This document shows, piece by piece, positions 7,748 to 16,753 of a stretch of DNA of 64,000 nt. Both the position numbers and the translations under genes were made by a program. Position 1 is the stretch's first letter. Each line of letters opens with the position of its first letter. Source of the stretch: CAZHTS01 sp964535315 (GTDB lineage Bacteria > Chloroflexota > Anaerolineae > Anaerolineales > Anaerolineaceae); assembly GCA_964535315.1 (NCBI GenBank), contig CAZHTS010000001.1, positions 99,196 through 163,195 of the forward strand, written 5' to 3'. The notes under the pieces are model-generated. The model did no database searches, was not told the origin of the DNA, and saw nothing but the letters and a program-made list of their open reading frames with translations.

Positions 7748-9130
7748 ATGCGTAAGTATTCTGTGCTTTCCGTGCTCGTGGCCCTGGCGATCATCCTGAG
7801 CGCCTGCGCCCCGGCTGCCACCCCGGCCCCCGCCGAACCGACCAAGGCTCCTGCTGCGGCCGAACCCACCAAGGCCCCGGCCCCTGCCGAGCCCACCAAG
7901 GCTCCGGCCCCCGCCGAACCCACCAAGGCCCCCGAAGCGGCTGCCGAAAAGGTCACCATCACCATCGAAAGCTGGCGCAATGATGACATGAAGATCTGGA
8001 CCGACACGATCATCCCGGCCTTCGAAGCCAAGAACCCCAACATCCACGTCGTCTTCGCCCCCAGCGCTCCCGCCGAATACAACGGCGTGCTCAACACCAA
8101 GCTGGAAGGCGGCACCGCCGGCGATCTGATCACCTGCCGCCCGTTTGACGCCTCGCTCAAACTGTTCGAGAAGGGTTACCTGGCGCCGTTGACCGACCTG
8201 CCCGGTATGAACAACTTCGGCGATGTGGCCAAGAGCGCCTGGATCACCGACGATGGCAAGACCGTCTTCTGCGTGCCGATGGCCTCGGTCATTCACGGTT
8301 TCTTCTACAACAAGGAAGCCTTCGACAAACTTGGCCTCAAGACCCCCAAGACCAAGGAAGAGTTCAAGGCCGTGTTGGATGCGCTGAAGAAAGACGGCAC
8401 CTACGCTCCGCTGGGCATGGGCACCGCCGACCTGTGGGAAGCCGCCACCATGGGCTTCCAGAACATCGGCCCCAACAACTGGAAGGGTGAGGAAGGCCGC
8501 CAGGCCTTGATCAAGGGCACCGGCAAGTACACCGACGAACCCTACGTCAAGACCTTCCAAGAACTGGCTGCCTGGAAGGAATACCTGCCCGAAGGTTTCG
8601 AAGCCGTCAAGTACCCGGATGCGCAGAGCCTGTTCACCCTCGGCAAGGCCGCCATCTACCCCACCGGTTCGTGGGAAATCAGCGTGTTCGAAGAACAGGC
8701 TGGCTTTGAGATGGGCGTCTTCAAGCCGCCGGTAGACAAAGAAGGCGACACCTGCTACATCAGCGATCACACTGACATCGCCATGGGCATGAACGCTGCC
8801 AGCAAGCACCCCGAAGAGACCAAGAAATTCCTGGAATGGATGACCTCGGAAGAGTTCGCCGGTCTGTACAGCAATGCCCTGCCCGGCTTCTTCACCCTGT
8901 CGAACCACAAGGTCCAGCTCAAGGACCCGCTGGCCCAGGAATTCATGAACTGGCGCGGCGAGTGCAAGTCCACCATCCGCAACTCGTACCAGATCCTCTC
9001 GCGCGGCGAGCCGAACCTGGAAAATGAGCTGTGGCGTGTGAGCGCGGCCGTGATCAACGGCACGCTGACCCCCCAGAAGGGCGCTGAAGAAATTCAGGCC
9101 GGCCTGGACAAGTGGTACAAGCCCCAGTAA
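7748..9130 (+). CDS. Family-1 extracellular sugar-binding lipoprotein of an ABC transporter
   Basis: A 460-residue solute-binding protein. A signal peptide ends in the lipobox LSAC with the lipidated Cys at residue 20. A linker with four copies of an AEPTKAP-like unit (residues 26-60) tethers the domain to the membrane. The rest is a family-1 (MalE/UgpB-like) two-lobed binding domain. It delivers a sugar or oligosaccharide to the permeases encoded next. No ATPase gene is present in this operon. Carbohydrate importers of this class often share one ATPase encoded elsewhere. Strong AGGAG signals precede the ATG. A hairpin follows the stop codon. Confidence 0.93.
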   Translation: MRKYSVLSVLVALAIILSACAPAATPAPAEPTKAPAAAEPTKAPAPAEPTKAPAPAEPTKAPEAAAEKVTITIESWRNDDMKIWTDTIIPAFEAKNPNIHVVFAPSAPAEYNGVLNTKLEGGTAGDLITCRPFDASLKLFEKGYLAPLTDLPGMNNFGDVAKSAWITDDGKTVFCVPMASVIHGFFYNKEAFDKLGLKTPKTKEEFKAVLDALKKDGTYAPLGMGTADLWEAATMGFQNIGPNNWKGEEGRQALIKGTGKYTDEPYVKTFQELAAWKEYLPEGFEAVKYPDAQSLFTLGKAAIYPTGSWEISVFEEQAGFEMGVFKPPVDKEGDTCYISDHTDIAMGMNAASKHPEETKKFLEWMTSEEFAGLYSNALPGFFTLSNHKVQLKDPLAQEFMNWRGECKSTIRNSYQILSRGEPNLENELWRVSAAVINGTLTPQKGAEEIQAGLDKWYKPQ

Positions 9131-9147
9131 GATCGTTCTAAATTGTT

Positions 9148-9179
9148 GCCTGGCGGCGGGCGTTCGCCTGCCGCCAGGC
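9148..9179 (+). terminator. Hairpin between binding-protein and permease genes
   Basis: Arms 9148-9161 and 9166-9179 pair over 14 bases with one G-U pair, around a GTTC loop, and are followed by a short T run at 9188-9192. It lies just before the permease ribosome site. In malE-malF-type operons such hairpins protect the 3' end of the binding-protein mRNA and reduce downstream transcription, giving excess binding protein. The same role is likely here. Confidence 0.75.
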
Positions 9180-9205
9180 GCCTTCAATTTTTATCGGGAG
9201 GCCCC

Positions 9206-10132
9206 ATGCAAAAAGAGCCCAGCCACACAACACCTTTTCCCTGGCATATTGTCGTCTTCCTGGCTCCAGCTGTCATCATCTACACCCTTTTTATGATCAT
9301 CCCCCTCCTGGACTCGCTGCGGCTGAGCTTTTTCACCACCATCGACAACAAGGAAGTCTTCAACGGCATCCAGAACTACATCACCCTGTTCACCGATAGC
9401 AATTATGCGCCGCGTTTCTGGGGAGCGTTGAAGAACAACCTGGTCTTCTTTGCCATCAACATGATCGTCCAAAACCCCATCGGCCTGCTGCTGGCCTCGC
9501 TGCTGGCGACCAACGGCCGCATGCGCAACTTCTACCGCACGGTGTTATTCATGCCCACCGTGCTCTCGGTGGTGATCATTGGCTTCATCTGGCAGCTGAT
9601 CCTCAACCCCTTGTGGGGCGTAACCTCGGGTATGATGAAGGCCGTCGGCATCGGTTTCCTGTTCAAACCGTGGCTGGGGCTGCCCGAATCGGCGCTGACG
9701 GTCGTCTCGCTCATCTCGGTCTGGCAGTTCATCGGCATCCCGATGATCCTGTTCTACACCGCGTTGATCGGCATCCCCGAAGAGTTGATGGAAGCCGCCC
9801 GCGTGGACGGCGCCACCGGCTGGCAGGCCTTCTGGCGCATTAAGTTCCCGCTCATTCTGCCCACCGTTGGCATCGTCACCATCCTGACCTTTGTCGGCAA
9901 CTTCAACGCCTTTGACCTGATCTACACCATGAAGGGCGCCCTGGCCGGCCCGGAATTTTCCACCGATATCATGGGCACCCTGTTCTACCGCACCTTTTTC
10001 GGCCAGCAGCTCCAGCTGGGCAACCCCACCATGGGGGCCACCGTGGCAGCCATGATGTTCCTGATTATCCTGACCGGTGTGCTGCTCTACATGTTTGCCT
10101 GGCAGCGCCGCGTCCAGACCTACGAACTGTGA
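9206..10132 (+). CDS. ABC sugar transporter permease, MalF/UgpA type
   Basis: 308 residues with about six membrane segments. The cytoplasmic EAA loop reads EAARVDGATGWQAFWRI near residue 195, where the ATPase subunit docks. The ATG at 9206 follows GGGAGG at good spacing. An in-frame ATG at 9143 lies before the hairpin and would translate through it, so it was not used. The gene is followed after 10 bases by the partner permease. The pair should form the channel for the lipoprotein at 7748. Confidence 0.93.
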   Translation: MQKEPSHTTPFPWHIVVFLAPAVIIYTLFMIIPLLDSLRLSFFTTIDNKEVFNGIQNYITLFTDSNYAPRFWGALKNNLVFFAINMIVQNPIGLLLASLLATNGRMRNFYRTVLFMPTVLSVVIIGFIWQLILNPLWGVTSGMMKAVGIGFLFKPWLGLPESALTVVSLISVWQFIGIPMILFYTALIGIPEELMEAARVDGATGWQAFWRIKFPLILPTVGIVTILTFVGNFNAFDLIYTMKGALAGPEFSTDIMGTLFYRTFFGQQLQLGNPTMGATVAAMMFLIILTGVLLYMFAWQRRVQTYEL

Positions 10133-10142
10133 GGTAAACGCC

Positions 10143-11015
10143 ATGACCACTTTATCTACCCCCGTTCGCCAGGTTTCCTTCTTTTATCGCCTGCGCCGCG
10201 CCCTGGACAACCTCCTCCCCCATCTCGTGTTGGGGTTGTATATGATTGTGGCCCTCTTCCCGATCATCATGATCGTCATCAACTCGTTCAAGGCCCGCAA
10301 GGCGATCTTTGGCTCGCCCTTTGCCCTGCCCAGTCAACAGACCTTCAGCCTGGTTGGCTACGAGACCGTCCTCCAGCGCGCCAATTTCGCCCAATACTTT
10401 GTCAACAGCACCATCGTCACCGTGGCATCCTTGCTGCTGATCCTGTTGATCGGATCGATGGCGGCCTACGCCCTTTCGGAATACTCCTTTAAAGGCAACG
10501 CTCTGTTGGGGTTATACCTCTCGATCGGTATCATGATCCCCATCCGCCTCGGCACGGTCGGTATCCTGCGCCTGATGGTGGGCTTATCGTTGGTCAATAA
10601 CCTGCTCGGCCTGATTTTGATCTACATCGCCCAGGGGCTGCCGCTGACGATCTTCATTCTGACCCAGTTCATGCGCCAGGTGCCGCGCGAGTTAAAAGAC
10701 GCCGCCCGCATCGACGGCGCCAGCGAGTACCGCATCTACAGCCTGGTCGTTCCCCTCGTCCGCCCGGCGTTGGGCTCGATCGGCATCTTCACCATGATCC
10801 CCATCTGGAACGACCTGTGGTTCCCGCTGATCATCGCCCCCAGCAGCCAGACGGCTACCATCACGTTGGGCGTGCAGCAGTTCCTCGGCCAGTTCGTCAG
10901 TGACTGGAACGCAGTATTGTCCTCGTTGACCCTGGCGATGATCCCCATCCTGATCTTCTACATCATCTTCTCCCGGCAAATGATCCGCAGCATCACCGCC
11001 GGGGCCATCAAGTAA
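10143..11015 (+). CDS. ABC sugar transporter permease, MalG/UgpE type
   Basis: 290 residues, six predicted membrane segments, and the EAA loop KDAARIDGASEYRIY near residue 182. The ATG at 10143 is preceded by GAGGT. The longer frame from 10077 lies inside the upstream gene. It pairs with the MalF-type permease directly upstream. The dehydrogenase genes start 16 bases after its stop, so transport and oxidation of the imported sugar are probably linked. Confidence 0.93.
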   Translation: MTTLSTPVRQVSFFYRLRRALDNLLPHLVLGLYMIVALFPIIMIVINSFKARKAIFGSPFALPSQQTFSLVGYETVLQRANFAQYFVNSTIVTVASLLLILLIGSMAAYALSEYSFKGNALLGLYLSIGIMIPIRLGTVGILRLMVGLSLVNNLLGLILIYIAQGLPLTIFILTQFMRQVPRELKDAARIDGASEYRIYSLVVPLVRPALGSIGIFTMIPIWNDLWFPLIIAPSSQTATITLGVQQFLGQFVSDWNAVLSSLTLAMIPILIFYIIFSRQMIRSITAGAIK

Positions 11016-11031
11016 GACAAGGAGTGGCGCT

Positions 11032-12039
11032 ATGAAAGTTGGTATCGTTGGCGTAGGTTTTATGGGTTCGACCCACGCCGCGGGGTGGGCGGCCACGGAC
11101 GCCGTGTTGGCCGGATTTTCGGCCGAGACGATTGAAGAGGCCCGTCCCCTGGCCGACCGCTACGGCGTGCGCGTCTTCCCCAACCTGGAGGCGATGCTGC
11201 CCAAGGTGGACGTGGTCGACATCTGCACCCCCACCCACCTGCACGCCCCGATGGTCATGCAGGCCGCCGCGGCGGGCAAAGACATCATCTGCGAAAAACC
11301 GCTGGCGCGCACCATCGAAGAGGGCCAGGCGATGATCGCCGTCTGCCGCAAGGCCGGCGTGCGCCTGTTCGTGGCGCATGTGGTGCGTTTCTTTCCCGAA
11401 TACGCCCTGGCGCAGTCGGCCGTAGCGCAGGGCCAGATCGGTCAGGTAGGCACCATTCGCCTGGCGCGCGGCAGCTACCGCCCCAAGAAGCCGGCCGGCA
11501 ACTGGTTCCTGGACGAAGCCAAATCCGGCGGCATCCTGCTCGACTTGATGATCCACGATTTCGATTACGCCCGCTGGATCGGCGGCGAGGTCGAGAGCGT
11601 CTTTGCCCGGAAGGTCAGTTCGGCGCACCCTGAGGCCAGCCTTGATTACGCCCTGGCCATCCTCCAGCACCGCAACGGCGCCATCTCGCACGTATCCGGC
11701 GCCTGGGCCTACCCGCCGCCCACCTTCCGCACCGGCTTTGAGATCTCCGGCAGCAAAGGCATGATCGACTTCGATTCACAGGCCACGGCCCCCATTGAAA
11801 ATCTGCTGCAAAAGCCGGCCGGCGACGCTCCCGACGTGGGCCTGCCCTCCAGCCCGGTGAGCGAAAGCCCCTACACCACCCAGATCAAAGAGTTTTACAA
11901 TGCGTTGCTCCACGACCGTCCGGTGCGCGTTTCGGCCGGGGACGGATTGGCCGCCGTCCAGATTGCCCTGGCCGCCAGCCAATCGGCGCAGAGCGGCCAG
12001 GCCGTACGGGTAACGCCGCTTGCGGAGGTGCAGTCATGA
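11032..12039 (+). CDS. Gfo/Idh/MocA-family NAD(P)-dependent oxidoreductase
   Basis: 335 residues. The N-terminal Rossmann fold has GIVGVGFMGSTHA at residues 4-16. The conserved EKPLAR segment with its catalytic Lys is near residue 88, and the C-terminal domain carries the family DLMIHDFD motif near 178. These enzymes oxidise or reduce a sugar or sugar-alcohol carbon using NAD(P). It is preceded by AAGGAG. It overlaps the next, related gene by four bases (ATGA), which suggests translational coupling. The two may act as a pair on the imported sugar, for example oxidation followed by reduction at another carbon, but this is inference. Confidence 0.92.
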   Translation: MKVGIVGVGFMGSTHAAGWAATDAVLAGFSAETIEEARPLADRYGVRVFPNLEAMLPKVDVVDICTPTHLHAPMVMQAAAAGKDIICEKPLARTIEEGQAMIAVCRKAGVRLFVAHVVRFFPEYALAQSAVAQGQIGQVGTIRLARGSYRPKKPAGNWFLDEAKSGGILLDLMIHDFDYARWIGGEVESVFARKVSSAHPEASLDYALAILQHRNGAISHVSGAWAYPPPTFRTGFEISGSKGMIDFDSQATAPIENLLQKPAGDAPDVGLPSSPVSESPYTTQIKEFYNALLHDRPVRVSAGDGLAAVQIALAASQSAQSGQAVRVTPLAEVQS

Positions 12040-13025
12040 AAATCGGCATCCTCAGTTTTGCCCATCTGCATGCAGAAGCCTACATCCAGAACCTGCGCGC
12101 CATCCCCGGCGTGGAAATGATCGGCCTGGCCGATGAAGACCTGCAGCGCGGCGAACGCTTTGCCACGCAGTTCGGCGCCCATTATTTCCGTTCCTACGAG
12201 GAGCTGCTCTCGGCCAAACCGCACGGCGTGGTCATCTGCTCGGAAAACGCCAATCACCGCCCGCTGGTCGAGATGGCGGCGGCCGCCGGGGTCAATATCC
12301 TGTGCGAGAAACCACTGGCGACGACCGAGACCGACGCTCAGGCCATCCTCAAAACGTGCGAGAAGGCCGGCGTCCAGTTGATGACCGCCTTCCCGATGCG
12401 TTTCAGCACACCGCTGATGGAAGTCAAAAGCCGCCTGGACGCCGGCGACCTGGGGCAGGTGTACGCCTTCAAGTCCAGCAACCAGGGTGAACTGCCGCGC
12501 AAACACCGCGAGTGGTTCGTCGACAAACAACTGGCCGGCGGCGGCGCCATTGCCGATCACACCGTGCACCTGGTCGACATCATGCGCTGGTATCTGAACA
12601 GCGAAGTGTGCGAAGTCTACGCCCGGGCCAACAGCATCTTCCATGCCGGCGAGGTGGAGGTCGAAACGGGCGGCATGGTCATGCTGACCTTTGCCAACGG
12701 CGTCTTCGCCAGCATCGACTGCAGCTGGTCGCGCCCGGATTACTGGCCGACCTGGGGCGGGCTGTCCTTCGAGATGATCACCAGCCGCGGCGCCGTGCTG
12801 GTGGATGCCTTCAAGCAGAATCTGACCGTCTACTCGCACGCCCTGCAGCGCCCGGCCTGGGCCTACTGGGGCTCGGACGCCAACCAGGCGATGATCACGG
12901 ACTTCGTCGCGGCCATCGACCAGGGCCGTCCACCCCGCGTGAGCGGCCTGGACGGTTACCGCGCCGTACAGGTGGTGGCCGCCGCTTACCGTTCGCTGGA
13001 AAGCGGCCAGCCGGTCAAACTCTAA
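12036..13025 (+). CDS. Gfo/Idh/MocA-family NAD(P)-dependent oxidoreductase, second copy
   Basis: 329 residues with the same plan as its neighbour: Rossmann N-terminus (KIGILSFAHLHAE, where the usual glycine loop is degenerate), CEKPLATT near residue 90, and IADHTVHLVD near 172. The SFAHLHAE start without the GxGxxG pattern differs from the upstream gene and may mark a different cofactor geometry. It is the last gene of the GntR operon, followed by a strong terminator. It is too divergent from the upstream gene to be a recent tandem duplicate. Confidence 0.9.
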   Translation: MKIGILSFAHLHAEAYIQNLRAIPGVEMIGLADEDLQRGERFATQFGAHYFRSYEELLSAKPHGVVICSENANHRPLVEMAAAAGVNILCEKPLATTETDAQAILKTCEKAGVQLMTAFPMRFSTPLMEVKSRLDAGDLGQVYAFKSSNQGELPRKHREWFVDKQLAGGGAIADHTVHLVDIMRWYLNSEVCEVYARANSIFHAGEVEVETGGMVMLTFANGVFASIDCSWSRPDYWPTWGGLSFEMITSRGAVLVDAFKQNLTVYSHALQRPAWAYWGSDANQAMITDFVAAIDQGRPPRVSGLDGYRAVQVVAAAYRSLESGQPVKL

Positions 13026-13045
13026 CAAAGTCTTCCTTTTTTTCT

Positions 13046-13075
13046 CCTTTTCCCTCGCTCCGGCGAGGGAAAAGG
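13046..13075 (+). terminator. Rho-independent-type hairpin ending the GntR operon
   Basis: Arms 13046-13058 and 13063-13075 form a perfect 13-bp stem with a TCCG loop. The A-rich side pairs with a T-rich side, and GTTTAAAA follows. It begins 20 bases after the last dehydrogenase stop. Confidence 0.85.
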
Positions 13076-13149
13076 GTTTAAAATGAACTACAAACTCATC
13101 TAGATCGTTTCGTATCGCACATCACACTTCATTTCCCCGGGAACCCATC

Positions 13150-14091
13150 ATGAAAAACACGAAACGTCTCTCTGCTACCGCCGCGCTCATCGTTTGCCTG
13201 CTGGCGGTCGCCTTATTAAGTTTGCAACCGGCCTCGGCCGGGGCAGGCACCAGCCTGTATTTTCCGCTGGCCATGCAGATGCCCACCCCCACGGCCACCC
13301 CTACACTGACCCCGCCGCCGCCGAGTTATATCATCGCCGATCACAATGCCACACGCCTGAACGAGATTCCTTCCGCCTGGCTGGCGCAGGCGCGCCAGAA
13401 GGTGGCCTGGGCGTATGGACACACCTCGCACGGCAGCCAGCTGGTCAGCGGCGCCGAATACCTGCGCCAACAGGTCGACAGCACACGCTATAACTTCCTC
13501 AGCAACTGGCGCAGTGTCCCCGAACAGAGCGACCCCACGGCCCTGCGCATGGCCGAGGATGGCAGTTGGAGTTGGGATGCCGCCAGCTACGCTGACAGTG
13601 TGCGCTCCATGCTCAACGATGCTCCCGGCGCCAACGTTTTTATGTGGTCGTGGTGTGGGCAGATGTCTTCGGCAAGCGAAGACGAGGTTCGCTTCTACCT
13701 CACGCAGATGGACCAGTTGGAAAGCGAATATCCCGCTGTACGCTTTGTTTACATGACCGGCCACACCGACGAATGGGCCAACGACATCGTCAACCGCAAC
13801 AACAACATCATCCGCCAATATGTCCGCACCCACAAAAAGGTCTTGTTCGACTTTGCCGACCTGGAAAGCTATCGCCCCGATGGCACCGCAGTGGCTACCC
13901 CCGATGACCAGTGCCCGTGGTGCCAGCAATGGTGCAGCGACCACCCGGCGGATTGCGCCACATTGCCAGAGTCGTGCGCCCACTCCGATGAAGGCGAGGC
14001 CACCCAGGCCAGCAAGTTCAACTGCACGCTCAAGGGGCGCGCCCTGTGGTGGCTGGCAGCCCGCCTGGCCGGCTGGAACGGCGAGCATTGA
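13150..14091 (+). CDS. Exported protein of unknown function, Cys-rich C-terminus
   Basis: 313 residues. A signal peptide (residues 1-30, ending ASAGA) is followed by a Thr/Pro linker (about 42-58). The globular part opens with a conserved-looking AYGHTSHGSQ segment near residue 88 that could hold active-site Ser and His residues. A GHTDEWAND segment lies near residue 200. The end has many Cys in CxxCxxxC-like spacing (CPWCQQWC, then C, C and C), suited to disulfides. It may be a distant SGNH-like hydrolase, but no family can be assigned with confidence. It lies alone between a terminator and the MarR gene. Confidence 0.72.
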   Translation: MKNTKRLSATAALIVCLLAVALLSLQPASAGAGTSLYFPLAMQMPTPTATPTLTPPPPSYIIADHNATRLNEIPSAWLAQARQKVAWAYGHTSHGSQLVSGAEYLRQQVDSTRYNFLSNWRSVPEQSDPTALRMAEDGSWSWDAASYADSVRSMLNDAPGANVFMWSWCGQMSSASEDEVRFYLTQMDQLESEYPAVRFVYMTGHTDEWANDIVNRNNNIIRQYVRTHKKVLFDFADLESYRPDGTAVATPDDQCPWCQQWCSDHPADCATLPESCAHSDEGEATQASKFNCTLKGRALWWLAARLAGWNGEH

Positions 14092-14097
14092 GTGGGG

Positions 14098-14103
14098 TAT
14101 AAT
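14098..14103 (+). promoter_or_regulatory. -10 box of a probably leaderless marR transcript
   Basis: A perfect TATAAT ends seven bases before the ATG at 14111. Transcription would start at or next to the start codon. No Shine-Dalgarno sequence is present between them. No good -35 is visible. Confidence 0.6.
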
Positions 14104-14110
14104 ACGGGCT

Positions 14111-14557
14111 ATGGAACGTTCCACGTCCCCAGACCATCTTTCCACCCTCGAGCAGGCCATCGCCCTGGTCAGCCGCACGGTCGCCGAATTCGAATCCCAG
14201 GCCTTGCAGCAGCATGGTGAATTCGTTTCGCTTTCGATGCGTCAGATCGTCTACCTGGAAACCATTGCCCAGATGGAACGGCCAACCTTCAGCGATCTGG
14301 CTCGCCAGTTGGGGCTGGCCCGGCCCTCCGTCACGGCCATTGTCGACAAACTGATCCGCCTGGGTTACGTGCAAAAAATACAGTCCGACCACGACCGGCG
14401 TTCTTACTTCATCTTGCTGACCGAAAAAGGCCAGGCGCTTTCACAGGCGCACCAGAAAATACATCGCGCCATGGCCGAACAACTTACCCGCCGGCTCGAC
14501 CAATCCGAATTGGAACAACTGGTGAGACTGCTCAGCAAAGCAATTGGCCAGGACTGA
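14111..14557 (+). CDS. MarR-family transcriptional regulator
   Basis: 148 residues, the usual MarR length. The winged helix-turn-helix is at about residues 40-110 (TFSDLARQLGLARPSVTAIVDKL as recognition region, DHDRRSYFILLT as wing). Long dimerisation helices flank it. The frame runs open upstream to 13820 inside the exported-protein gene, but the MarR domain fits the ATG at 14111 and a TATAAT lies just before it. The target genes are not evident. It may act on itself or on the convergent peptidase, but no operator palindrome was found. Confidence 0.9.
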   Translation: MERSTSPDHLSTLEQAIALVSRTVAEFESQALQQHGEFVSLSMRQIVYLETIAQMERPTFSDLARQLGLARPSVTAIVDKLIRLGYVQKIQSDHDRRSYFILLTEKGQALSQAHQKIHRAMAEQLTRRLDQSELEQLVRLLSKAIGQD

Positions 14558-14573
14558 AACAGCACACACAAAA

Positions 14574-14602
14574 CGCGGCCGTCCAGATGATGGACGGCCG
14601 CG
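14574..14602. terminator. Bidirectional hairpin between convergent genes
   Basis: Arms 14574-14585 and 14591-14602 form a perfect 12-bp GC-rich stem with a five-base loop. An A-rich tract lies on the left side and so gives a T-rich tail on the minus strand. It can end both marR and the convergent peptidase gene. Confidence 0.8.
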
Positions 14603-14626
14603 TAATCAAGATAGATCCACAACGAA

Positions 14627-16534
14627 TTACTTGATCTTGCCCTGTTTGATCAAGATCTGTTCCATCTGATCCAGGATGCTGGAGAAATCCTTGAGCAGGT
14701 TATCCACCGGCTCGCTGGAATTCATATCCACCCCGGCCGTCTTTAACACGTTCACCGGGTAATCGGAACTACCGGCGCCAAGGAAGGCCAGATAACTGTC
14801 CACCGCACCCGGCTTCTTGGCGTCGATGTTGGTCACAAACTGGTTCGAAGCCGCCAGGCCGGTGGCGTACTGGTAAACGTAGAAGTTATAGTAGAAATGT
14901 GGGACGCGCGACCAGCCAACCTTGGCCAGTTCATCCAGTTCGAAATCGGGGCCGTAGAATTTAACCAGCTGTTCGCCCCACAGTTTGTTGAGACTGTCGA
15001 CCGAAAGCGCCTCGCCCTTTTCCACCCGTTCGTGGATTACTTTCTCAAACTCGGCGTACATCACCTGGGTGAAGAAGGTGCCGCGCACGTTCTCGGCCAT
15101 CTTATCCAGGTAGTAGAGCTTCTCGTTGTCGTCTTTGGCGTTGGCCAGCAGGTAGCGCAGCGTCAACATTTCGTTGGTGGTCGAGGCCACTTCGGCGGTA
15201 AAGATAGGGGTAGTGGAATAGGTGTACGGCTGGCCCTTTTTGCTGTAGTACGAATTCATGGCGTGGCCCATCTCGTGGGCGATCGTGAGCAAGCTGTCGA
15301 CCGAACCGGAATAGTTCGCCAGAATGTAAGGATGCGTATCGTAGCTGCCCCAGGCATAGGCCCCGGAGCGCTTATGTTCGGCAGGGTAGACATCGATCCA
15401 ACGAGCCGCGAATCCGGCGTTCATATCGGTCAGATACTGTTTGCCCAGCGGCGCCAGTGACTCGTTCAAGATCTTGGGGGCATCTTCATAGGGAACGGTT
15501 TTATCATACGAATCGACCAGCGAGACAATCAAATCGTAAGCGTGCACTTTATCGACGCCGAGCACCTTCTTGCGCAGGGTAATGTACTTTTGCAGCGCAG
15601 GCAGGTTCTTGTTGGCCGCCTTAATCAGGTTTTCATACACCGCGACCGGGATATCGTTGCCCCCTACCGATGCATCCAGAGCGCTATCATACTTGCGCGC
15701 CTGGGCAAAGAAAATATCCTTGCGCATCTGAGCATCCAGTGCGGTGGCCAGGGCGTTGCGCGAGTTGTTGTAAGCGCCAAACGTGCCCTCAAAAGCCATC
15801 TTGCGCAAATCGCGATCCTTATTGGTCAGCAGCAGGTAATACTGATTCTCAGAAAGCTGGATTTCCTTGCCCTCTTTGTCCTTGATGGTTGGGAACTGCA
15901 AATCGGCCCCGCGGATCTTGGTGGCGATATTCTCCGGAGCGCTGGAGAGTTCACCGGCCATCGCCAGCAGCTTTTCCTCTTCTTTGCTCAACGTGTGCGC
16001 CTTTTGCTTTAAAAGCCCATCAAACAGATGCGCATATTTGCTGAACCGCTGATCCTTGAGATAGCCCTTGAGGGTGGTCTCAGGCAGGGCGATCAACTCA
16101 GGACGCACGTAGGCGCTGGCGCTCGACAGGTCAGAATACAGGCTCTCGGCCCGTAAGGACATCTCCGAATAAGAACTGTCGGCCTGATCGCCGTCACGTT
16201 TCATAGCCGCATACACATAGAGCTTATCCATCATCCGGCAGGCTTCTTCGTCCATCTTGAACAGTTCGTCCAGTTTGGCGGCGTCGCCCAGTTTGCCCTC
16301 ATAGTTCTTGTACTGCGGCAGATATTTATCCTGTACCGTCTTAAAATCCTTCTCCCAGGCTTCCGCAGAAGGGTAAATGGCCTCGAGATCCCAACGATAC
16401 TTATCGGGAATCTGTGTGGCGGCCAGGGTCGGCGTGGCGTCCGCCGCCAGCACGGCGTGCGGCGCCGGCGCCAGCGTGGCGGCAATCGTCAACAACAGAA
16501 AAAATGTAATCAGGGTGAAAATCTTTCGCTTCAT
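14627..16534 (-). CDS. pepF: Oligoendopeptidase F, M3 metallopeptidase, with signal peptide
   Basis: 635 residues. The zinc site HEMGH is at residues 420-424, followed by the M3 downstream Glu region. The rest follows the PepF layout (PDKYRWDLEAIYPS start, YAMKRDGD, GGNDIPVAVYENL). The enzyme cleaves short peptides. Unusually, the first ~30 residues form a signal peptide (MKRKIF, hydrophobic core, VLAADA), so this copy is exported or periplasm-like, whereas typical PepF is cytoplasmic. The start at 16534 is fixed by a GGAGGAG site. The longer frame to 16777 overlaps the upstream promoter region and was rejected. Confidence 0.92.
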   Translation of the reverse strand: MKRKIFTLITFFLLLTIAATLAPAPHAVLAADATPTLAATQIPDKYRWDLEAIYPSAEAWEKDFKTVQDKYLPQYKNYEGKLGDAAKLDELFKMDEEACRMMDKLYVYAAMKRDGDQADSSYSEMSLRAESLYSDLSSASAYVRPELIALPETTLKGYLKDQRFSKYAHLFDGLLKQKAHTLSKEEEKLLAMAGELSSAPENIATKIRGADLQFPTIKDKEGKEIQLSENQYYLLLTNKDRDLRKMAFEGTFGAYNNSRNALATALDAQMRKDIFFAQARKYDSALDASVGGNDIPVAVYENLIKAANKNLPALQKYITLRKKVLGVDKVHAYDLIVSLVDSYDKTVPYEDAPKILNESLAPLGKQYLTDMNAGFAARWIDVYPAEHKRSGAYAWGSYDTHPYILANYSGSVDSLLTIAHEMGHAMNSYYSKKGQPYTYSTTPIFTAEVASTTNEMLTLRYLLANAKDDNEKLYYLDKMAENVRGTFFTQVMYAEFEKVIHERVEKGEALSVDSLNKLWGEQLVKFYGPDFELDELAKVGWSRVPHFYYNFYVYQYATGLAASNQFVTNIDAKKPGAVDSYLAFLGAGSSDYPVNVLKTAGVDMNSSEPVDNLLKDFSSILDQMEQILIKQGKIK

Positions 16535-16682
16535 TATCTCCTCCGGTTTGTGCTCGATATTGCATGCATACAGTTGAGATGCGGTGAACAAGGTTATTCT
16601 AGCGCAGACCCGGCTGAATTGCAAACGCCCGCTTTCGTTGACCGGCGCAATGCACACCGCCTCAGTCTCTGCGCCTTGCTTA

Positions 16683-16710
16683 TCGACACGACCAGGATTT
16701 ATGGTAAGAT
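16683..16710 (+). promoter_or_regulatory. Possible promoter for the zinc-ribbon gene
   Basis: TCGACA at 16683-16688 and TAAGAT at 16705-16710 are separated by 16 bases, 44 bases before the ATG at 16754. It lies in the 219-base gap between divergent genes. The rest of the gap shows nothing beyond the peptidase ribosome site. Confidence 0.35.
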
Positions 16711-16753
16711 CGAAACAAAGCGACCGCAAAGTTTTATGAGGATGGAGACCGGC

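Noticed and set aside
7805..7935. Tandem GCC/CCC-rich DNA repeat
   Set aside because: It encodes the AEPTKAP-type linker of the binding lipoprotein, and codons vary between copies, so it is a protein-level repeat.
7676..9187. 503-residue open frame on the minus strand opposite the sugar-binding lipoprotein gene
   Set aside because: It is a shadow of codon bias in a high-GC gene. The plus-strand frame has a signal peptide, lipobox and full family domain, and the minus frame has no recognisable motif or start signal.
9545..10150. 201-residue minus-strand frame opposite the permease gene
   Set aside because: Low-complexity His/Gln/Gly-rich product, typical of the antisense of membrane-protein codons.
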